Source: a virus. From it: a stretch of 64,000 nucleotides of DNA. The notes beneath the pieces are model-generated. The model was not told the origin of the DNA. It did no database searches and was given only the letters and a program-made list of their open reading frames with translations. The DNA lies in IMG/VR virus record IMGVR_UViG_3300036981_000377, positions 1 to 64,000 of that record. One strand, given 5' to 3'. Of the stretch, positions 7,991 to 16,877 are shown one piece after another; within the stretch, counting starts at the first letter, position 1; each line of letters begins with the position of its first letter. A program made the translations under genes and the position numbers.

Positions 7991-9976
7991 TTAACTTAAG
8001 CCGGGAGGTACTGGAGCTTGCGCGGCTGCTCCTCCGCCATACTGCTGCTGCATAAGCATAGCGCCGCCTTCCGACTGCGCCTGCTGGCGAATATCGTCGA
8101 TGATACTGCGAACAAGCGCGTGCATCGTAGCGTCTGAGCGCTTGAGTTTAATAAGCTGGCTGTCTTTTTGGCCTTCAGGTAGAGACAGCAACTGTTGCGC
8201 GATAAGCTGCGCTTGCGCTTGCAGATCTTCGGGGGTGCGCGGCACATTTGGCGAGTTCTGCCGCTGCATTAAAAATTGGTCGACTGGGTCTGTCGGGGGC
8301 CCGGGAGTCATCGCAGCTCCGGGCGGCATTCCGGGTGCGGCGGGAGGCATTCCGGGCGCGGCGGGCATCATGCCCTGTTGTTGCGGCGCCATCCCTGTCG
8401 CACCCGCGCCCGGATCGCCAACCCCACCCATCATCTGCGCATTTTGAGACAAAGATTCCATTTGCTGCGCTTGTTCCATCTCGCGCTGCATACGTGTTTG
8501 CTCTTCGGCAAATGTGCGCTCTTCCTCGAGCATACGCCGCGTTTCTTCGTCGTAATCCAACCCAACAGATTTGAGCCCTGTGCCCTTGCTGATCTGCTGC
8601 CCCATCATGAGCTGGAGCTTAGCCATCTGGCGGTTGAGGTCGTCGGCGTGCGTTACGCGCGTTAGAGAAATTTTAGCTTGCTCCCACGACTTAGTCTTAG
8701 CTACTGTCGCGGCCACGTGGTTTAAAAACCGGTTTAAGTTATGCGGTAAGTGCGTCCAGTTTGCTTCAAACAAACGTAGCGCTGCCGGAGCAGCCTGCAT
8801 GTTAAGCGTGCCGTTAAACAGCTCAACCGGCATACCGATGCATTTAAGCAAAGTATCAAAACCTTGATCCAACAATTCTTTTGGCGCTAATTGTGAGGCG
8901 TCACCGCCAAGCGCTTGATAGTTCACCGGAAACGGCAACACATTCCACCGGGCGGGGTCAGAACGGCGGGCGCGCAACATAGCCTGTACGCGCGACGTGA
9001 AATTACCAAGATTGATTGTGTGAACAGGATCGCTGGACTGTCCGTCGCCGCCGCGAGGAGCAGGCGTAATGACCCGAAACGGAATTACGTAGTCGAGGGC
9101 TACGGCTTCGTTGTAGCGCATAAGGATTTGGACATACCAAGCCTGCCGGAAATTGGCGAGGATGCGAGAGATGCCCCAACCGCGATTGCGTAACCCAGAT
9201 AGCGCATCTTCCTTTAAATGGAAAATGATATCTTTGTCGAACATTAGGTTTTGGTTGTTTTTTACCGCCTGAATAATTTCCCAGCTAGCGCGCTCAAGAT
9301 GGTGCAGGTGCCCCTGTTTGATTAGCGTGCGGTAATCTTCTGGAATACGCCATACGTGCTGCACATCGTTTGTGTACGGATCCCAAAGCAATTCAATTTC
9401 GTGAGGGCTCCAACGTTTAATTTTTAAATTTGCGCTGTCTCCCCCGCGGCGGTCGATGTGTGTCCACACGCCCGTATATTTGCAATTTGGGCATGTAGCG
9501 TGAAATTCGAAGTCCTGCCACTTAAACGCGCACGCTGGTTTATTGAAAACCTGCGATAGTGGCATTTCCATCCCACAGCGCTTACAAGACAAGTAACGCT
9601 TAAACGGCACAATGACGCTGGTAAAGCTGTTGCCGTACGTTAAATAGTCCATAGCTACAGAGTGCAGCTCGTTCTTAATCCCTAACGTATCATTAAAGAA
9701 TTCTTCGTACTTGTACTTTTCTTCGCGGCTAAGCTGGCTTTTACCGATGTCTTCTATTTGAATGTCTGTCAAAAAGTAAGACACAACGCGGTCAATAGCC
9801 TGCCGATACAGGCCGTTGCAGTTCATGATAAATTCGCACCAGCGCAATGCGGCCTGAATAGACTCAGGCATGTGCAGCGAGGCGATATCGCAGAACGGGT
9901 CCGGGAACCGGTCATCCGCGGACATGCCGGGACCGGAGGCGGCAAAATGGTCGGTGAGTGTATTTGGAGAAACCAC
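7991..9976 (-). CDS. Putative portal protein with inserted zinc knuckle
   Basis: The 661 residues carry portal-like features: a helical N-terminal region (YRQAIDRVVSYFLTDIQI), a YLTYGNSFTSVIVPFKR strand pair (about 112-127), an RGWGISRILANF helix, and a long helical and Gln/Met/Pro-rich C-terminus (about 450-661). A dodecameric portal would sit at the capsid vertex and let DNA through. Unusually, CKRC (131-134) and CPNC (162-165) form a Cys4 zinc site inserted after the YGNS segment. The GTG start is uncertain, since an ATG 51 bases downstream (at 9925) is an alternative. The portal assignment rests on motif and size and should be checked by structure comparison. Confidence 0.6.
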   Translation of the reverse strand: MVSPNTLTDHFAASGPGMSADDRFPDPFCDIASLHMPESIQAALRWCEFIMNCNGLYRQAIDRVVSYFLTDIQIEDIGKSQLSREEKYKYEEFFNDTLGIKNELHSVAMDYLTYGNSFTSVIVPFKRYLSCKRCGMEMPLSQVFNKPACAFKWQDFEFHATCPNCKYTGVWTHIDRRGGDSANLKIKRWSPHEIELLWDPYTNDVQHVWRIPEDYRTLIKQGHLHHLERASWEIIQAVKNNQNLMFDKDIIFHLKEDALSGLRNRGWGISRILANFRQAWYVQILMRYNEAVALDYVIPFRVITPAPRGGDGQSSDPVHTINLGNFTSRVQAMLRARRSDPARWNVLPFPVNYQALGGDASQLAPKELLDQGFDTLLKCIGMPVELFNGTLNMQAAPAALRLFEANWTHLPHNLNRFLNHVAATVAKTKSWEQAKISLTRVTHADDLNRQMAKLQLMMGQQISKGTGLKSVGLDYDEETRRMLEEERTFAEEQTRMQREMEQAQQMESLSQNAQMMGGVGDPGAGATGMAPQQQGMMPAAPGMPPAAPGMPPGAAMTPGPPTDPVDQFLMQRQNSPNVPRTPEDLQAQAQLIAQQLLSLPEGQKDSQLIKLKRSDATMHALVRSIIDDIRQQAQSEGGAMLMQQQYGGGAAAQAPVPPGLS

Positions 9977-9989
9977 GGTAGCCGCCCAA

Positions 9990-10166
9990 TTAGTTGTGTA
10001 ACTGGCCGGTCACTTGATTTGCCGCTTTTTTACGGAAATCATTGTCCAGCGCTTCAATCTCAAGCTTGTTGTGTTCTGCGTTTTTGGCCGTTGCGCAGTC
10101 AGCGGTTTTTGCTGACTCGTCGATATCAGGGGTTAGGCCGGGTTTAACAACACCCATTTTTTCCAT
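9990..10166 (-). CDS. Small hypothetical protein, 58 aa
   Basis: The start chosen is the ATG at 10166, with GGAG 7 bases upstream. An ATG at 10172 overlaps the previous stop (ATGA) and is the alternative. The product is hydrophilic and charged (KLEIEALDNDFRKKAANQVTGQL). It lies directly before the portal-like gene, the place where small assembly factors often occur. No function is recognised. Confidence 0.5.
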   Translation of the reverse strand: MEKMGVVKPGLTPDIDESAKTADCATAKNAEHNKLEIEALDNDFRKKAANQVTGQLHN

Positions 10167-10168
10167 TA

Positions 10169-11092
10169 TCATTCTCCAATAACGGCCTTTTCGACCATTA
10201 GGACGCAGAACTCGCGCTCATCATAAACATACTGAAATCCGGTCGTATGAACAAGGTACAGCCGGCGATCGTTGTTAATTTGAACAGCCCAAGGGCGGCG
10301 ATAAGGATCATTTGCAGGCGGGAACCAGCGGGCAGCGGCTTGCTCAAAACGCAAGTCGTAAATTAACACAATAAAACCGCTTTCCGCTAAAGCGTCGTCG
10401 TCGTCCTGATTTACGTCAATTACAACATCGTGAAAAAAAGCAGGAACAGTGCCAATTCCCTCTTTTTCAAAGTACAGCAGTTTGTTTGGTGGGCCAGCGC
10501 TTGAGCCTTTAGACGAAGACGGCACCCTGTGCGCGTTCGTGGTTGCCTTTTTAAGACCAAAAGCCGCCATGGGGCTGTAGCTGCGGTCGATCATCTCGGG
10601 TGGCGTGTATTCGGTCTCAGGAGCCGCTGCCGCCACCTGATAAGCGTCAGTAGCGGTGGCGGTCGCAAAGGCGGCTGCAGTCGCATGCGCAACACCAGAC
10701 GGCTTATTCGCCATGTGCGGGGGTTTTGACGCCTGTACGCCAGAGTTGGCGATTTTTGCTAATTCTTCAAATGCCACAGCAGTTCTCTCCCGAATTGATT
10801 CAATATCGTTTCCGTGCACTTGGTTAACTGCAGATTCAAAAGCCTGCGCCGTAGCGCCTTTTGTAAATTGACTCAACGTTAAAGATTGCGCGTTAGGGTT
10901 GTCTGGGTCTATGACAATTCTGATTTGACCCTTACTGTGCGGATCAAAATTAAGCGGGCGGCCGTCAATTCCGGCGCTTGAGACGATAGCGCCTTTTAAA
11001 CCACGAGGCCCGCGAAGGCCAACTACGTCCGCAATAGTGCGGCCGCTCATCAGCGTTTCTTTTGCGGGATCTTTATATCCTTGCGGGAGCAT
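10169..11092 (-). CDS. Hypothetical protein, Ala/Pro-rich centre, probable virion-associated
   Basis: The ATG at 11092 with GGAAC upstream is preferred to an in-frame TTG at 11104. The 307-residue protein has a low-complexity middle rich in Ala, Thr and Pro (about 125-165). Its C-terminal half holds acidic NQDDDDAL, then beta-rich segments with aromatic residues (ARWFPPANDPYRRPWAVQ; YLVHTTGFQYVYDEREF). It overlaps the small gene next to the portal-like protein, so a virion or packaging role fits. The family is not recognised. Confidence 0.6.
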   Translation of the reverse strand: MLPQGYKDPAKETLMSGRTIADVVGLRGPRGLKGAIVSSAGIDGRPLNFDPHSKGQIRIVIDPDNPNAQSLTLSQFTKGATAQAFESAVNQVHGNDIESIRERTAVAFEELAKIANSGVQASKPPHMANKPSGVAHATAAAFATATATDAYQVAAAAPETEYTPPEMIDRSYSPMAAFGLKKATTNAHRVPSSSKGSSAGPPNKLLYFEKEGIGTVPAFFHDVVIDVNQDDDDALAESGFIVLIYDLRFEQAAARWFPPANDPYRRPWAVQINNDRRLYLVHTTGFQYVYDEREFCVLMVEKAVIGE

Positions 11093-11109
11093 TAAAAGTT
11101 CCAATAGCT

Positions 11110-11140
11110 AAAAAAAGGGGGCCGCCTTACGGCAGCCCCC
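11110..11140 (-). terminator. Rho-independent terminator overlapping a stop codon
   Basis: On the minus strand, GGGGGC-TGCC-GTAA-GGCG-GCCCCC forms a stem (11117-11126 with 11131-11140, one mismatch) followed by seven T (11116-11110). The UAA stop of the 96-residue gene (11127-11129) lies in the hairpin loop. Confidence 0.85.
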
Positions 11141-11417
11141 CAAAAGAAGACGCCGTAAGCTGCTCGCAAACGGGGTAGATATCGCTTTTCTTTACATGGA
11201 AGAATAACCTGCCGAACGGAAATCCGCTACCGCAAGTTTTGACAAGCTGCTGGACAGTAATCAAAACCTCGGCATAGCAGACGCCATTTAACAAGTACGC
11301 TACCACCAGCCCAAAATCGACATTCTCGGGCAATGTCGGCGCGGGGCAGGGCGCAGGATCTCTTTCGAGAAGCCACGCCAGCACCGGTTTTTTTTCAGGC
11401 TGCAGCAGATATCTCAT
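11127..11417 (-). CDS. Hypothetical protein, 96 aa
   Basis: The ATG overlaps the stop of the upstream 423-residue gene (ATGA), so translation is coupled. The protein starts MRYLLQPEKKPVLAWLLERD and has a central AYLLNGVCYAEVLITVQQLV helix-strand segment. Its stop codon lies within a terminator hairpin, so it ends a transcription unit. No family is recognised. Confidence 0.6.
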   Translation of the reverse strand: MRYLLQPEKKPVLAWLLERDPAPCPAPTLPENVDFGLVVAYLLNGVCYAEVLITVQQLVKTCGSGFPFGRLFFHVKKSDIYPVCEQLTASSFGGLP

Positions 11418-12685
11418 TCCGTTACAGCGACCTCCATGCTTTCAGCCACAGCTTCCGAGGCAACATCCTCGGGAGCTTCGGCGGCAAGGGGCAGCGTTAC
11501 AGACGCCGGCTGGATTTGTGCCGGCGCCTCAGTGAAACTACCAGACGCATAACTCGGAAGCGTGTTCAAGTCTTCCGTTTGGAAGACCTGCATTTTCGAG
11601 TAAGCGTGGACAACAAGCGGCCCGTAGGGCTTGCGGGCCGCAGCGATAAGCTCCTCGTCCGTGACGTGCTGCAGCAACGCTGAGCTAGGCGGGAAAGCTG
11701 CCCGCATAGCCCGAACAATTGTTGACGAAGGCAACGCATCAAGACCGATCGAAAAGTCGACCGGCTTGTGTGGTGCCGCCAGCGCGTCAAGAAGATTGCT
11801 CTCAGTTGCGAGTTCCGGCCAAGGCAGGCAAGCACGCATCTTCGGGAGCAAATCAGCAATTATCTTATCGCTCAACGTCCCGACCCCGACTTCTCTGATC
11901 CCTGCTTCGCGCAGGAGATCTCGAGCCGGGTTGAACGCAAGAAATACCTTCCGTGCCGGGTTAATTTCTTCAGCACCCAGCAGTTCTTCGTAGTTCTCAT
12001 ACGCCCAGCGGTTCCAGAACCCGGTCTCGATCTCCTTGTCGTACAGCAGCTCGGCATCGCCGAAAAGCTGTCCGCGCGAGATAATCTCAGACTCCTCCCG
12101 ACGCTTCTTGATGAAAAGCGCCTGAAGATCGGGGTCAATCGCCTGCGCAAGCTTCTGAAGCTTGCGCTCGTCTACTTTGATACGCGCCGTCATGATGACC
12201 AGCTGAGGAAGTACAAACTCCCCCGGTTCCTGAGCTGCTGTGTTAATCAGCAACTGCAGCAAATTATTTGCCGCAGTCATCAAGACGTGATGCTTAGCGT
12301 CCAACCGCAAACCTGGGCCCACACCCTGCTGGGGCGCGAGCGTGTAGTTGTGCGTTCGCATCACTGAATATTTGAGTTTCCCTCCTTGGGGTCGGCTTTC
12401 GACTACATTTAATGTAAGCGAATTATGCGGACCCGCCGTTAGCACAACGAATTGCGGCCTATTACGAAAATAGGGCTCTTCGCGGTGCACAGGCCTGAAC
12501 ATATTGGCGTCGTGCCGGCATCCCTGTCCGGGCAACACGACCATTGCTGACTTACCCACCAGACAGTCACGCAGATCTCGAAATTGTTCAATAAGATCTG
12601 CGTGACGCGCGATTTGCCTTGCAGTCCGTTCCATGCTTGGAAAGCTGGGATGAATTGCACCGACTCGCTTCTGGTCATTCGACAT
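11414..12685 (-). CDS. Hypothetical protein, 423 aa
   Basis: The ATG at 12685 lies 7 bases after GGAG, while the ATG at 12691 is only one base from it. The product has charged helical segments (MERTARQIARHADLIEQF; RIKVDERKLQKLAQAID), a conserved-looking FVVLTAGPHNSLTLN strand pair and an acidic Ala/Glu-rich C-terminus (AEAPEDVASEAVAESMEV). There are no enzyme motifs. It heads the small operon that ends at the terminator at 11.1 kb. Confidence 0.6.
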   Translation of the reverse strand: MSNDQKRVGAIHPSFPSMERTARQIARHADLIEQFRDLRDCLVGKSAMVVLPGQGCRHDANMFRPVHREEPYFRNRPQFVVLTAGPHNSLTLNVVESRPQGGKLKYSVMRTHNYTLAPQQGVGPGLRLDAKHHVLMTAANNLLQLLINTAAQEPGEFVLPQLVIMTARIKVDERKLQKLAQAIDPDLQALFIKKRREESEIISRGQLFGDAELLYDKEIETGFWNRWAYENYEELLGAEEINPARKVFLAFNPARDLLREAGIREVGVGTLSDKIIADLLPKMRACLPWPELATESNLLDALAAPHKPVDFSIGLDALPSSTIVRAMRAAFPPSSALLQHVTDEELIAAARKPYGPLVVHAYSKMQVFQTEDLNTLPSYASGSFTEAPAQIQPASVTLPLAAEAPEDVASEAVAESMEVAVTE

Positions 12686-12705
12686 AAACATACTCCGTTT
12701 TGGGT

Positions 12706-12939
12706 TTAATGGTACTTAGAGTATTTAGCCCAATTATTGGCGACATGCCTACGGCCGCCGCAATTTTTTGGAATAAACACGTTACGGGATTGGTTCCTCC
12801 AATCCAATTCATCAACTAATTTTTTAGTGCCGTCGTAGAACAAGATTTCAATCCCATTCAACACACGGCGCTGTTCACGTACTGGCTGCCCGTCAAAGAC
12901 GAGCATTCGATACGAGCTAGTTGACGTTAAGTTAACCAT
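12706..12939 (-). CDS. Small hypothetical protein, 77 aa
   Basis: A basic protein with a beta-type N-terminus (SSYRMLVFDGQPVREQRR) and a KNCGGRRHVANNWAKYSKYH tail. GGAGG lies 11 bases upstream, further than usual. A five-codon frame beginning at 12946 starts closer to it and may act as a leader peptide. The function is unknown. Confidence 0.5.
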   Translation of the reverse strand: MVNLTSTSSYRMLVFDGQPVREQRRVLNGIEILFYDGTKKLVDELDWRNQSRNVFIPKNCGGRRHVANNWAKYSKYH

Positions 12940-12992
12940 CTTCCATTTGACCTCCAGTAAGGCTTACACGCCTCGTGACAAATTAAAGATTC

Positions 12993-13010
12993 ACGCACAA
13001 AATAGTGCGT
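12993..13010 (-). terminator. Weak hairpin after the 148-aa gene
   Basis: A perfect 6-bp repeat, ACGCAC/GTGCGT with a TATTTT loop on the minus strand, lies about 30 bases after the stop at 13040. No good T tract follows, so termination here is doubtful. Confidence 0.3.
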
Positions 13011-13039
13011 ACTTAATATGCCACGATTTTGCGTGTAAT

Positions 13040-13486
13040 TTAGCTGTCAGGGTCAGGAAGTATGTTGTCAAATACACCTACACTCTGGTCGTCGTTAGAA
13101 TCAAAAAACTCATCGGAGTTGTCGGCAAACGAGGTTGCGCCTTTTGGCGTTTTAATGACTGGCGGATCTGTTAGATGAATGGGGTCTATGCCAAGGTAAC
13201 CTGTCTCGTCTACCTCGAAGTCTTCGGCTTGCACGGTAAATAGCGGCTGAGGGCCCCACGGTGTCAGCAAATGCCGAAACGGCGGTTTGGACACACGCAG
13301 CATAGAACCCGCAAACGAAAAGACCGACACGTCTTTGTCCACAAGTTCTTTAAGCCGCTCCACAAGCGCTTCAAGCGTGTCAAATTCTTCTACGCCAAAG
13401 TCGCCGCTAGACTGAAGCACAGCCGCGTAAAATTTAGCGTCTTTAGTTGCTTTAGTGTCTTTGCTTGATTGTTTTTCTTTGCTCAT
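13040..13486 (-). CDS. Hypothetical protein, 148 aa
   Basis: It starts with a Lys/Ser-rich MSKEKQSSKDTKATKDAKF and then a compact domain (YAAVLQSSGDFGVEEFDTLEALVERLK; VSVFSFAGSMLRVSKPPFR). It ends with an acidic tail (NSDEFFDSNDDQSVGVFDN). The start overlaps the previous stop by ATGA. The middle resembles the short beta-alpha modules found in many phage unknowns, but I cannot name the family. Confidence 0.6.
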   Translation of the reverse strand: MSKEKQSSKDTKATKDAKFYAAVLQSSGDFGVEEFDTLEALVERLKELVDKDVSVFSFAGSMLRVSKPPFRHLLTPWGPQPLFTVQAEDFEVDETGYLGIDPIHLTDPPVIKTPKGATSFADNSDEFFDSNDDQSVGVFDNILPDPDS

Positions 13487-14115
13487 GTCTCACCGCGTAA
13501 TTTTTTAAAGTCAGCCTCAGTAAACGAATTGCGTTTAAAACTGTTGGTGTGCTCTAGCGCTATGTTTGCCGGAATTGTTTTTACAAAAGGCGGCAGTACG
13601 CCATTAGGCTCTAAATACGTAACGTTATTATTTGCCAATACGCCAAAGATGTGTACTGGAATAAACACTGCCGCGTTAGTGAATTGCGGCATCGTTGGGT
13701 CTGGTATCGAGATCTCGTAGGTCACGGCGCTTGCAAAAAAATCGGAACCGCTTACGCCGAGACCGCCTAAGAAATTTAAACATGCGTTAGATTGAGCTTT
13801 GGGTATCGCATACAGCCGCCGATCCCAGTCAATTGTATTGCCACTAATTTGCGAAACGCCAAGCCCCGTAAAAAACGGAAACACAGGTTTAAACACTTCT
13901 ACGCAAAAAGGCTGCTCGTCCTTTGCAACGTTAAACCGCGCAACAAATTCACCAACGGGATCTGCCGGCATTTTGCCGTGCGTGACAAGAAGCGCCGGCG
14001 TAAAGCAAACAACGTCGCCGCTGCGTTCGCGCATTGCGGCAAGACAGGACAGCCGCGTTGTTGGCGCGTGCTCTTTTATAACCTCAGTCTGCGTGAGCCC
14101 CGCAGATTCGTTCAT
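13483..14115 (-). CDS. Hypothetical protein, 210 aa
   Basis: A mixed alpha/beta protein with hydrophobic strands (GDVVCFTPALLVTHGKMP; FTNAAVFIPVHIFGVLANN). It has no signal peptide. It is coupled at both ends by ATGA overlaps, upstream to the RuvC-like gene and downstream to the 148-residue gene, so these three probably form one translational unit. No family is recognised. Confidence 0.6.
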   Translation of the reverse strand: MNESAGLTQTEVIKEHAPTTRLSCLAAMRERSGDVVCFTPALLVTHGKMPADPVGEFVARFNVAKDEQPFCVEVFKPVFPFFTGLGVSQISGNTIDWDRRLYAIPKAQSNACLNFLGGLGVSGSDFFASAVTYEISIPDPTMPQFTNAAVFIPVHIFGVLANNNVTYLEPNGVLPPFVKTIPANIALEHTNSFKRNSFTEADFKKLRGET

Positions 14116-14741
14116 GATCCGACCCCGGTTTTAACATTACGTAGCAGCATAAGCAGCACAAAGGCGGCGTCTACAACGTTATCAATACCGTCATTTTTGT
14201 ACTTAGCCGGATCAAAAGCCGTTTCAAAATTTTTGTTTGCAGCCTTAATCATATCTTCTTTATTTGCGCGGCCGCTGCCGGTAGCAAACTTTTTAATCGT
14301 TGTAATACCAAAGCCCATAGACGGAATATTTTTTTCTTCTGCCCACGTAGCTACGGTTACTTTCATACCGCCAAGAACTTCTGAGGCTGTGGCGACACGA
14401 GCCATAATTGCCGGAATACCAAACTTGCGGTTTATGAAGAACTCCCGCGGCGGAGTGTATTTTACATCTTCGTACGCAATAGCGTCTGGGTTCACGACGT
14501 TTAAAAAACCGCGTAAACGAACAAACCGTGAAGCGCCTGAATCTAAACCATTGTTAGCTAAGTCCCACTGAAAGAACTCCAGCTTTTCTCGCAGCAATTT
14601 TTTGCCGGGCACGTAGTCGTAGATCGCGACGCCACAATTACTGCCGAGATCGAGGCCAAGACACCGAATGGCGCCCTCTTCTAGCTTGGGCAGTTTTGCC
14701 GCAAAGCCGTCCGGGTCACGATACATCCTGTACTTGGCCAT
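14112..14741 (-). CDS. RuvC-like Holliday junction resolvase
   Basis: It probably cuts four-way DNA junctions made during recombination-dependent replication and removes branches before packaging. The RNase-H-fold acidic residues are visible: D31 in CLGLDLGSNCGVAIY, E91 in AIAYEDVKYTP, and D184, D187 and D191 in NDGIDNVVDAAFVL. The GSGRANKEDMIKAA segment (155-168) matches the region of RuvC-type proteins where bases and metal are bound. The length of 209 is close to bacterial RuvC. It fits with the UvsX, UvsW and gp46/47-like genes in this window. Confidence 0.82.
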   Translation of the reverse strand: MAKYRMYRDPDGFAAKLPKLEEGAIRCLGLDLGSNCGVAIYDYVPGKKLLREKLEFFQWDLANNGLDSGASRFVRLRGFLNVVNPDAIAYEDVKYTPPREFFINRKFGIPAIMARVATASEVLGGMKVTVATWAEEKNIPSMGFGITTIKKFATGSGRANKEDMIKAANKNFETAFDPAKYKNDGIDNVVDAAFVLLMLLRNVKTGVGS

Positions 14742-14742
14742 A

Positions 14743-15393
14743 TTACTTCCAAAAAATAAGGCGATTAAACAACGACTTTTTTGCAGTCGATTTTTCGATT
14801 GGAGGTGCCAGTGTAGCGATAGCCGCTTTTTCGCTCAATAGGGCGTTGAGCTTTTGAAGTTGTTCGCCTAAGGAGTTAACGCGCGACTGCAGTAAATCGT
14901 TGCGCAACTGTAATTGCGCTAACTGCTGCTCTTGTTTTGTTGGTAAAACTTTAGCGCCAACCACGCTGCGGACAGTAGCTATAAAGTCAGCCATACCAGC
15001 AGCGGCAGGCGATTCTTCATTTACGCGCGTAACATCGCGCACGGCGACAAACCACGCAGCGCAAAAAACCTCGCCGATGCTCGCAAAAAGGAGCTGCCGC
15101 ACTAAATACGGAATGTCAGTAAAGTCTCGACGGGCCAGAGCCTGCTCAAAACTAGTAACCGGATCAGCGGCGTTGATAAAATCGCGTTGGGCGCGCGCCA
15201 GCGCTTCAGCGGCGGCGATGACGGCATCTGCAGTTATGCCCTGTTCTTCTTGCCATTGCAGCGCTTCTACCGTTGCGGGTTTAGCCGCGCGCTCAACACC
15301 AGCGCACATCAGCGTTGGCGTCACGTAAGCGTAATCGCGCTCTGGGTGATACGCCGGCCCGTGCTCGCCTTTGGGTCTGTAGCCAATAGCCAT
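14743..15393 (-). CDS. Hypothetical protein with C-terminal coiled coil
   Basis: The ATG at 15393 follows GGAGG by 4 bases and begins MAIGYRPKGEHGPAY. Longer in-frame extensions lack an SD sequence. The 216-residue product has Ala-rich helices (AVIAAAEALARAQRDFIN), then a coiled coil of about 45 residues (QEQQLAQLQLRNDLLQSRV). It closes with a basic Phe/Trp end (KKSLFNRLIFWK). A scaffold or oligomerising role is possible. Confidence 0.6.
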   Translation of the reverse strand: MAIGYRPKGEHGPAYHPERDYAYVTPTLMCAGVERAAKPATVEALQWQEEQGITADAVIAAAEALARAQRDFINAADPVTSFEQALARRDFTDIPYLVRQLLFASIGEVFCAAWFVAVRDVTRVNEESPAAAGMADFIATVRSVVGAKVLPTKQEQQLAQLQLRNDLLQSRVNSLGEQLQKLNALLSEKAAIATLAPPIEKSTAKKSLFNRLIFWK

Positions 15394-15464
15394 AAAACCT
15401 CCTTGTTCAATATCGCATAAGTACGATACCGAAAAACACCGAAAAGGCAATAGCGCTGATAGCT

Positions 15465-15493
15465 AAAAAATAACCGGAATTAACTTCCGGTTA
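15465..15493 (-). terminator. Rho-independent terminator overlapping a stop codon
   Basis: TAACCGGAA/TTCCGGTTA forms a perfect 9-bp stem (15471-15479 and 15485-15493) with a 5-base loop, followed on the minus strand by six T (15470-15465). The last codons and the UAA stop of the 279-residue gene lie inside the hairpin. Confidence 0.85.
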
Positions 15494-16319
15494 CGTGGTG
15501 CGCCAATTGGCGAGACTGCCAACAAGAAAGGCACAAATCAACGCTGCGATCAATATCAAAAAAACTATCGAGCTCGCAGTTATTGCAATGCTGTTTAACA
15601 AGAGCTTGTTGAAAAATTGCTGCTGGGCAATCTGTGCAGCCAAGAGCGCAATGTTCGCATAGGTGCGCAAAAAGCTGCGGACAGGGACTAACGCGCGTTC
15701 GAATAGCAATTATTTGATGATTGTACGCTTGCATAGACGGCGAGCACGCTATGTTCTGAAAATGCAACGACTCCGTACTTCGGTGGGCCTCAATAAAAAC
15801 CAAGAACCTGAGGTTAGTAAAGTGAACGCTACTGATATACGGGCGAGCGTTTGAAAACCCGACTACTCGGGAAATAGCAGAACAACTTGCACGAGATAAA
15901 AACTGCTCAAATACGCCGGGACAATAAGAACCCGCTAGCGCCCGGCACTGAAATAAGACGCCCGGTTTGCCGCGTTGTCGGGCTGGATCCACCTGAAGAA
16001 CTTGTACGGGCATCCACTCGTCAGATACTTGCCGCGTCCACGAAATAACCGGTATACCGTCGCGAAGCAATTCCGCGTTTCCAGCTAAACGCCAAGAAAA
16101 CGCCCCCGCGTCTTTTCGGTCTAGGACGGCGCCGGCTAAAGACCGGCAGGTTTCAAACACGGCGTCGCGCGACACCCGCGGAGGTAACGCCTGATAAACG
16201 TCGGCGGTTAAGTCTTTAAAAGTGTCGCCAATTATGTTTTTATCGATGTACGGCCGAAGCGCCTGAATTAATTTGTCTCTTTGTTTGAATATGCGAGAAA
16301 GATTGAATTGTTTTTTCAT
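15480..16319 (-). CDS. Cys-rich putative zinc-binding protein
   Basis: This 279-residue protein has an N-terminal helical part and a C-terminal Cys cluster. CPQLFAHLCEHCALGCTDC (about 210-228) is followed by CNNC and CLSC pairs near the end, enough for two zinc sites. A role in nucleic-acid or protein binding is plausible. Several residues before the cluster are also Cys and His. It ends a transcription unit at a strong terminator. The family is not recognised. Confidence 0.6.
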   Translation of the reverse strand: MKKQFNLSRIFKQRDKLIQALRPYIDKNIIGDTFKDLTADVYQALPPRVSRDAVFETCRSLAGAVLDRKDAGAFSWRLAGNAELLRDGIPVISWTRQVSDEWMPVQVLQVDPARQRGKPGVLFQCRALAGSYCPGVFEQFLSRASCSAISRVVGFSNARPYISSVHFTNLRFLVFIEAHRSTESLHFQNIACSPSMQAYNHQIIAIRTRVSPCPQLFAHLCEHCALGCTDCPAAIFQQALVKQHCNNCELDSFFDIDRSVDLCLSCWQSRQLAHHVTGS

Positions 16320-16876
16320 TTCGGGAGCGTTGTTTGTAGCGTTATGGGCGAAGTTAGAGGTACAGAAAGCGTAGGCTGCGAGTTAGGCTGCGGGCGGAGC
16401 CGAGCAGAATCCACTGCGGACTTCATAGCCGTAGTTACCTGCTCCAAAGTAATCAACTCATTGTGGATGCTTTCGACTAAACGCCGCAGCTCAGCAGCAA
16501 TCAAATTAGAGATATCCCCAATAAAGTTGACAGTCGAGATATTTGCTTCGCTATCAACGCCATCTAACGCATAAAGAATTTGAATATTCTTAATGGCGAT
16601 ACTTGGGGGCAACTTATCGGCTTGCGATAGCCCTTGAAGCGGGCGAGCTAGTGCCCGTAAAGAAACGTAGCGGGCGTGCATGTCTGTAAAATCAACTGCG
16701 TGCGCAGCAATAGCCTCAGCCGGATTTGTAATCATAGTGCCGTCTGCCGGCTGGTTAGAAGAGACAGGTACTGTCGCGGTAAGCGTCGGGGCAGGAGAAA
16801 TAATCGCTTGCGCCTTACTGGGCGCCTCATCGCACACAGTTGTCTTGCATTTTCCAGTCTTGCAGCTTTTTGCCAT
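16316..16876 (-). CDS. Hypothetical protein with Cys/Lys-rich N-terminus
   Basis: The ATG at 16876 lies 6 bases after GGAGG, and the longer frame has no SD sequence. The protein opens MAKSCKTGKCKTTVCDEAPS, has a Pro/Thr-rich linker, then a helical domain (AHAVDFTDMHARYVSLRALA; IAAELRRLVESIHNELITL). It ends in a disordered Pro/Thr tail. The end overlaps the next start by ATGA-type coupling. The function is unknown. Confidence 0.6.
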   Translation of the reverse strand: MAKSCKTGKCKTTVCDEAPSKAQAIISPAPTLTATVPVSSNQPADGTMITNPAEAIAAHAVDFTDMHARYVSLRALARPLQGLSQADKLPPSIAIKNIQILYALDGVDSEANISTVNFIGDISNLIAAELRRLVESIHNELITLEQVTTAMKSAVDSARLRPQPNSQPTLSVPLTSPITLQTTLPK

Positions 16877-16877
16877 G

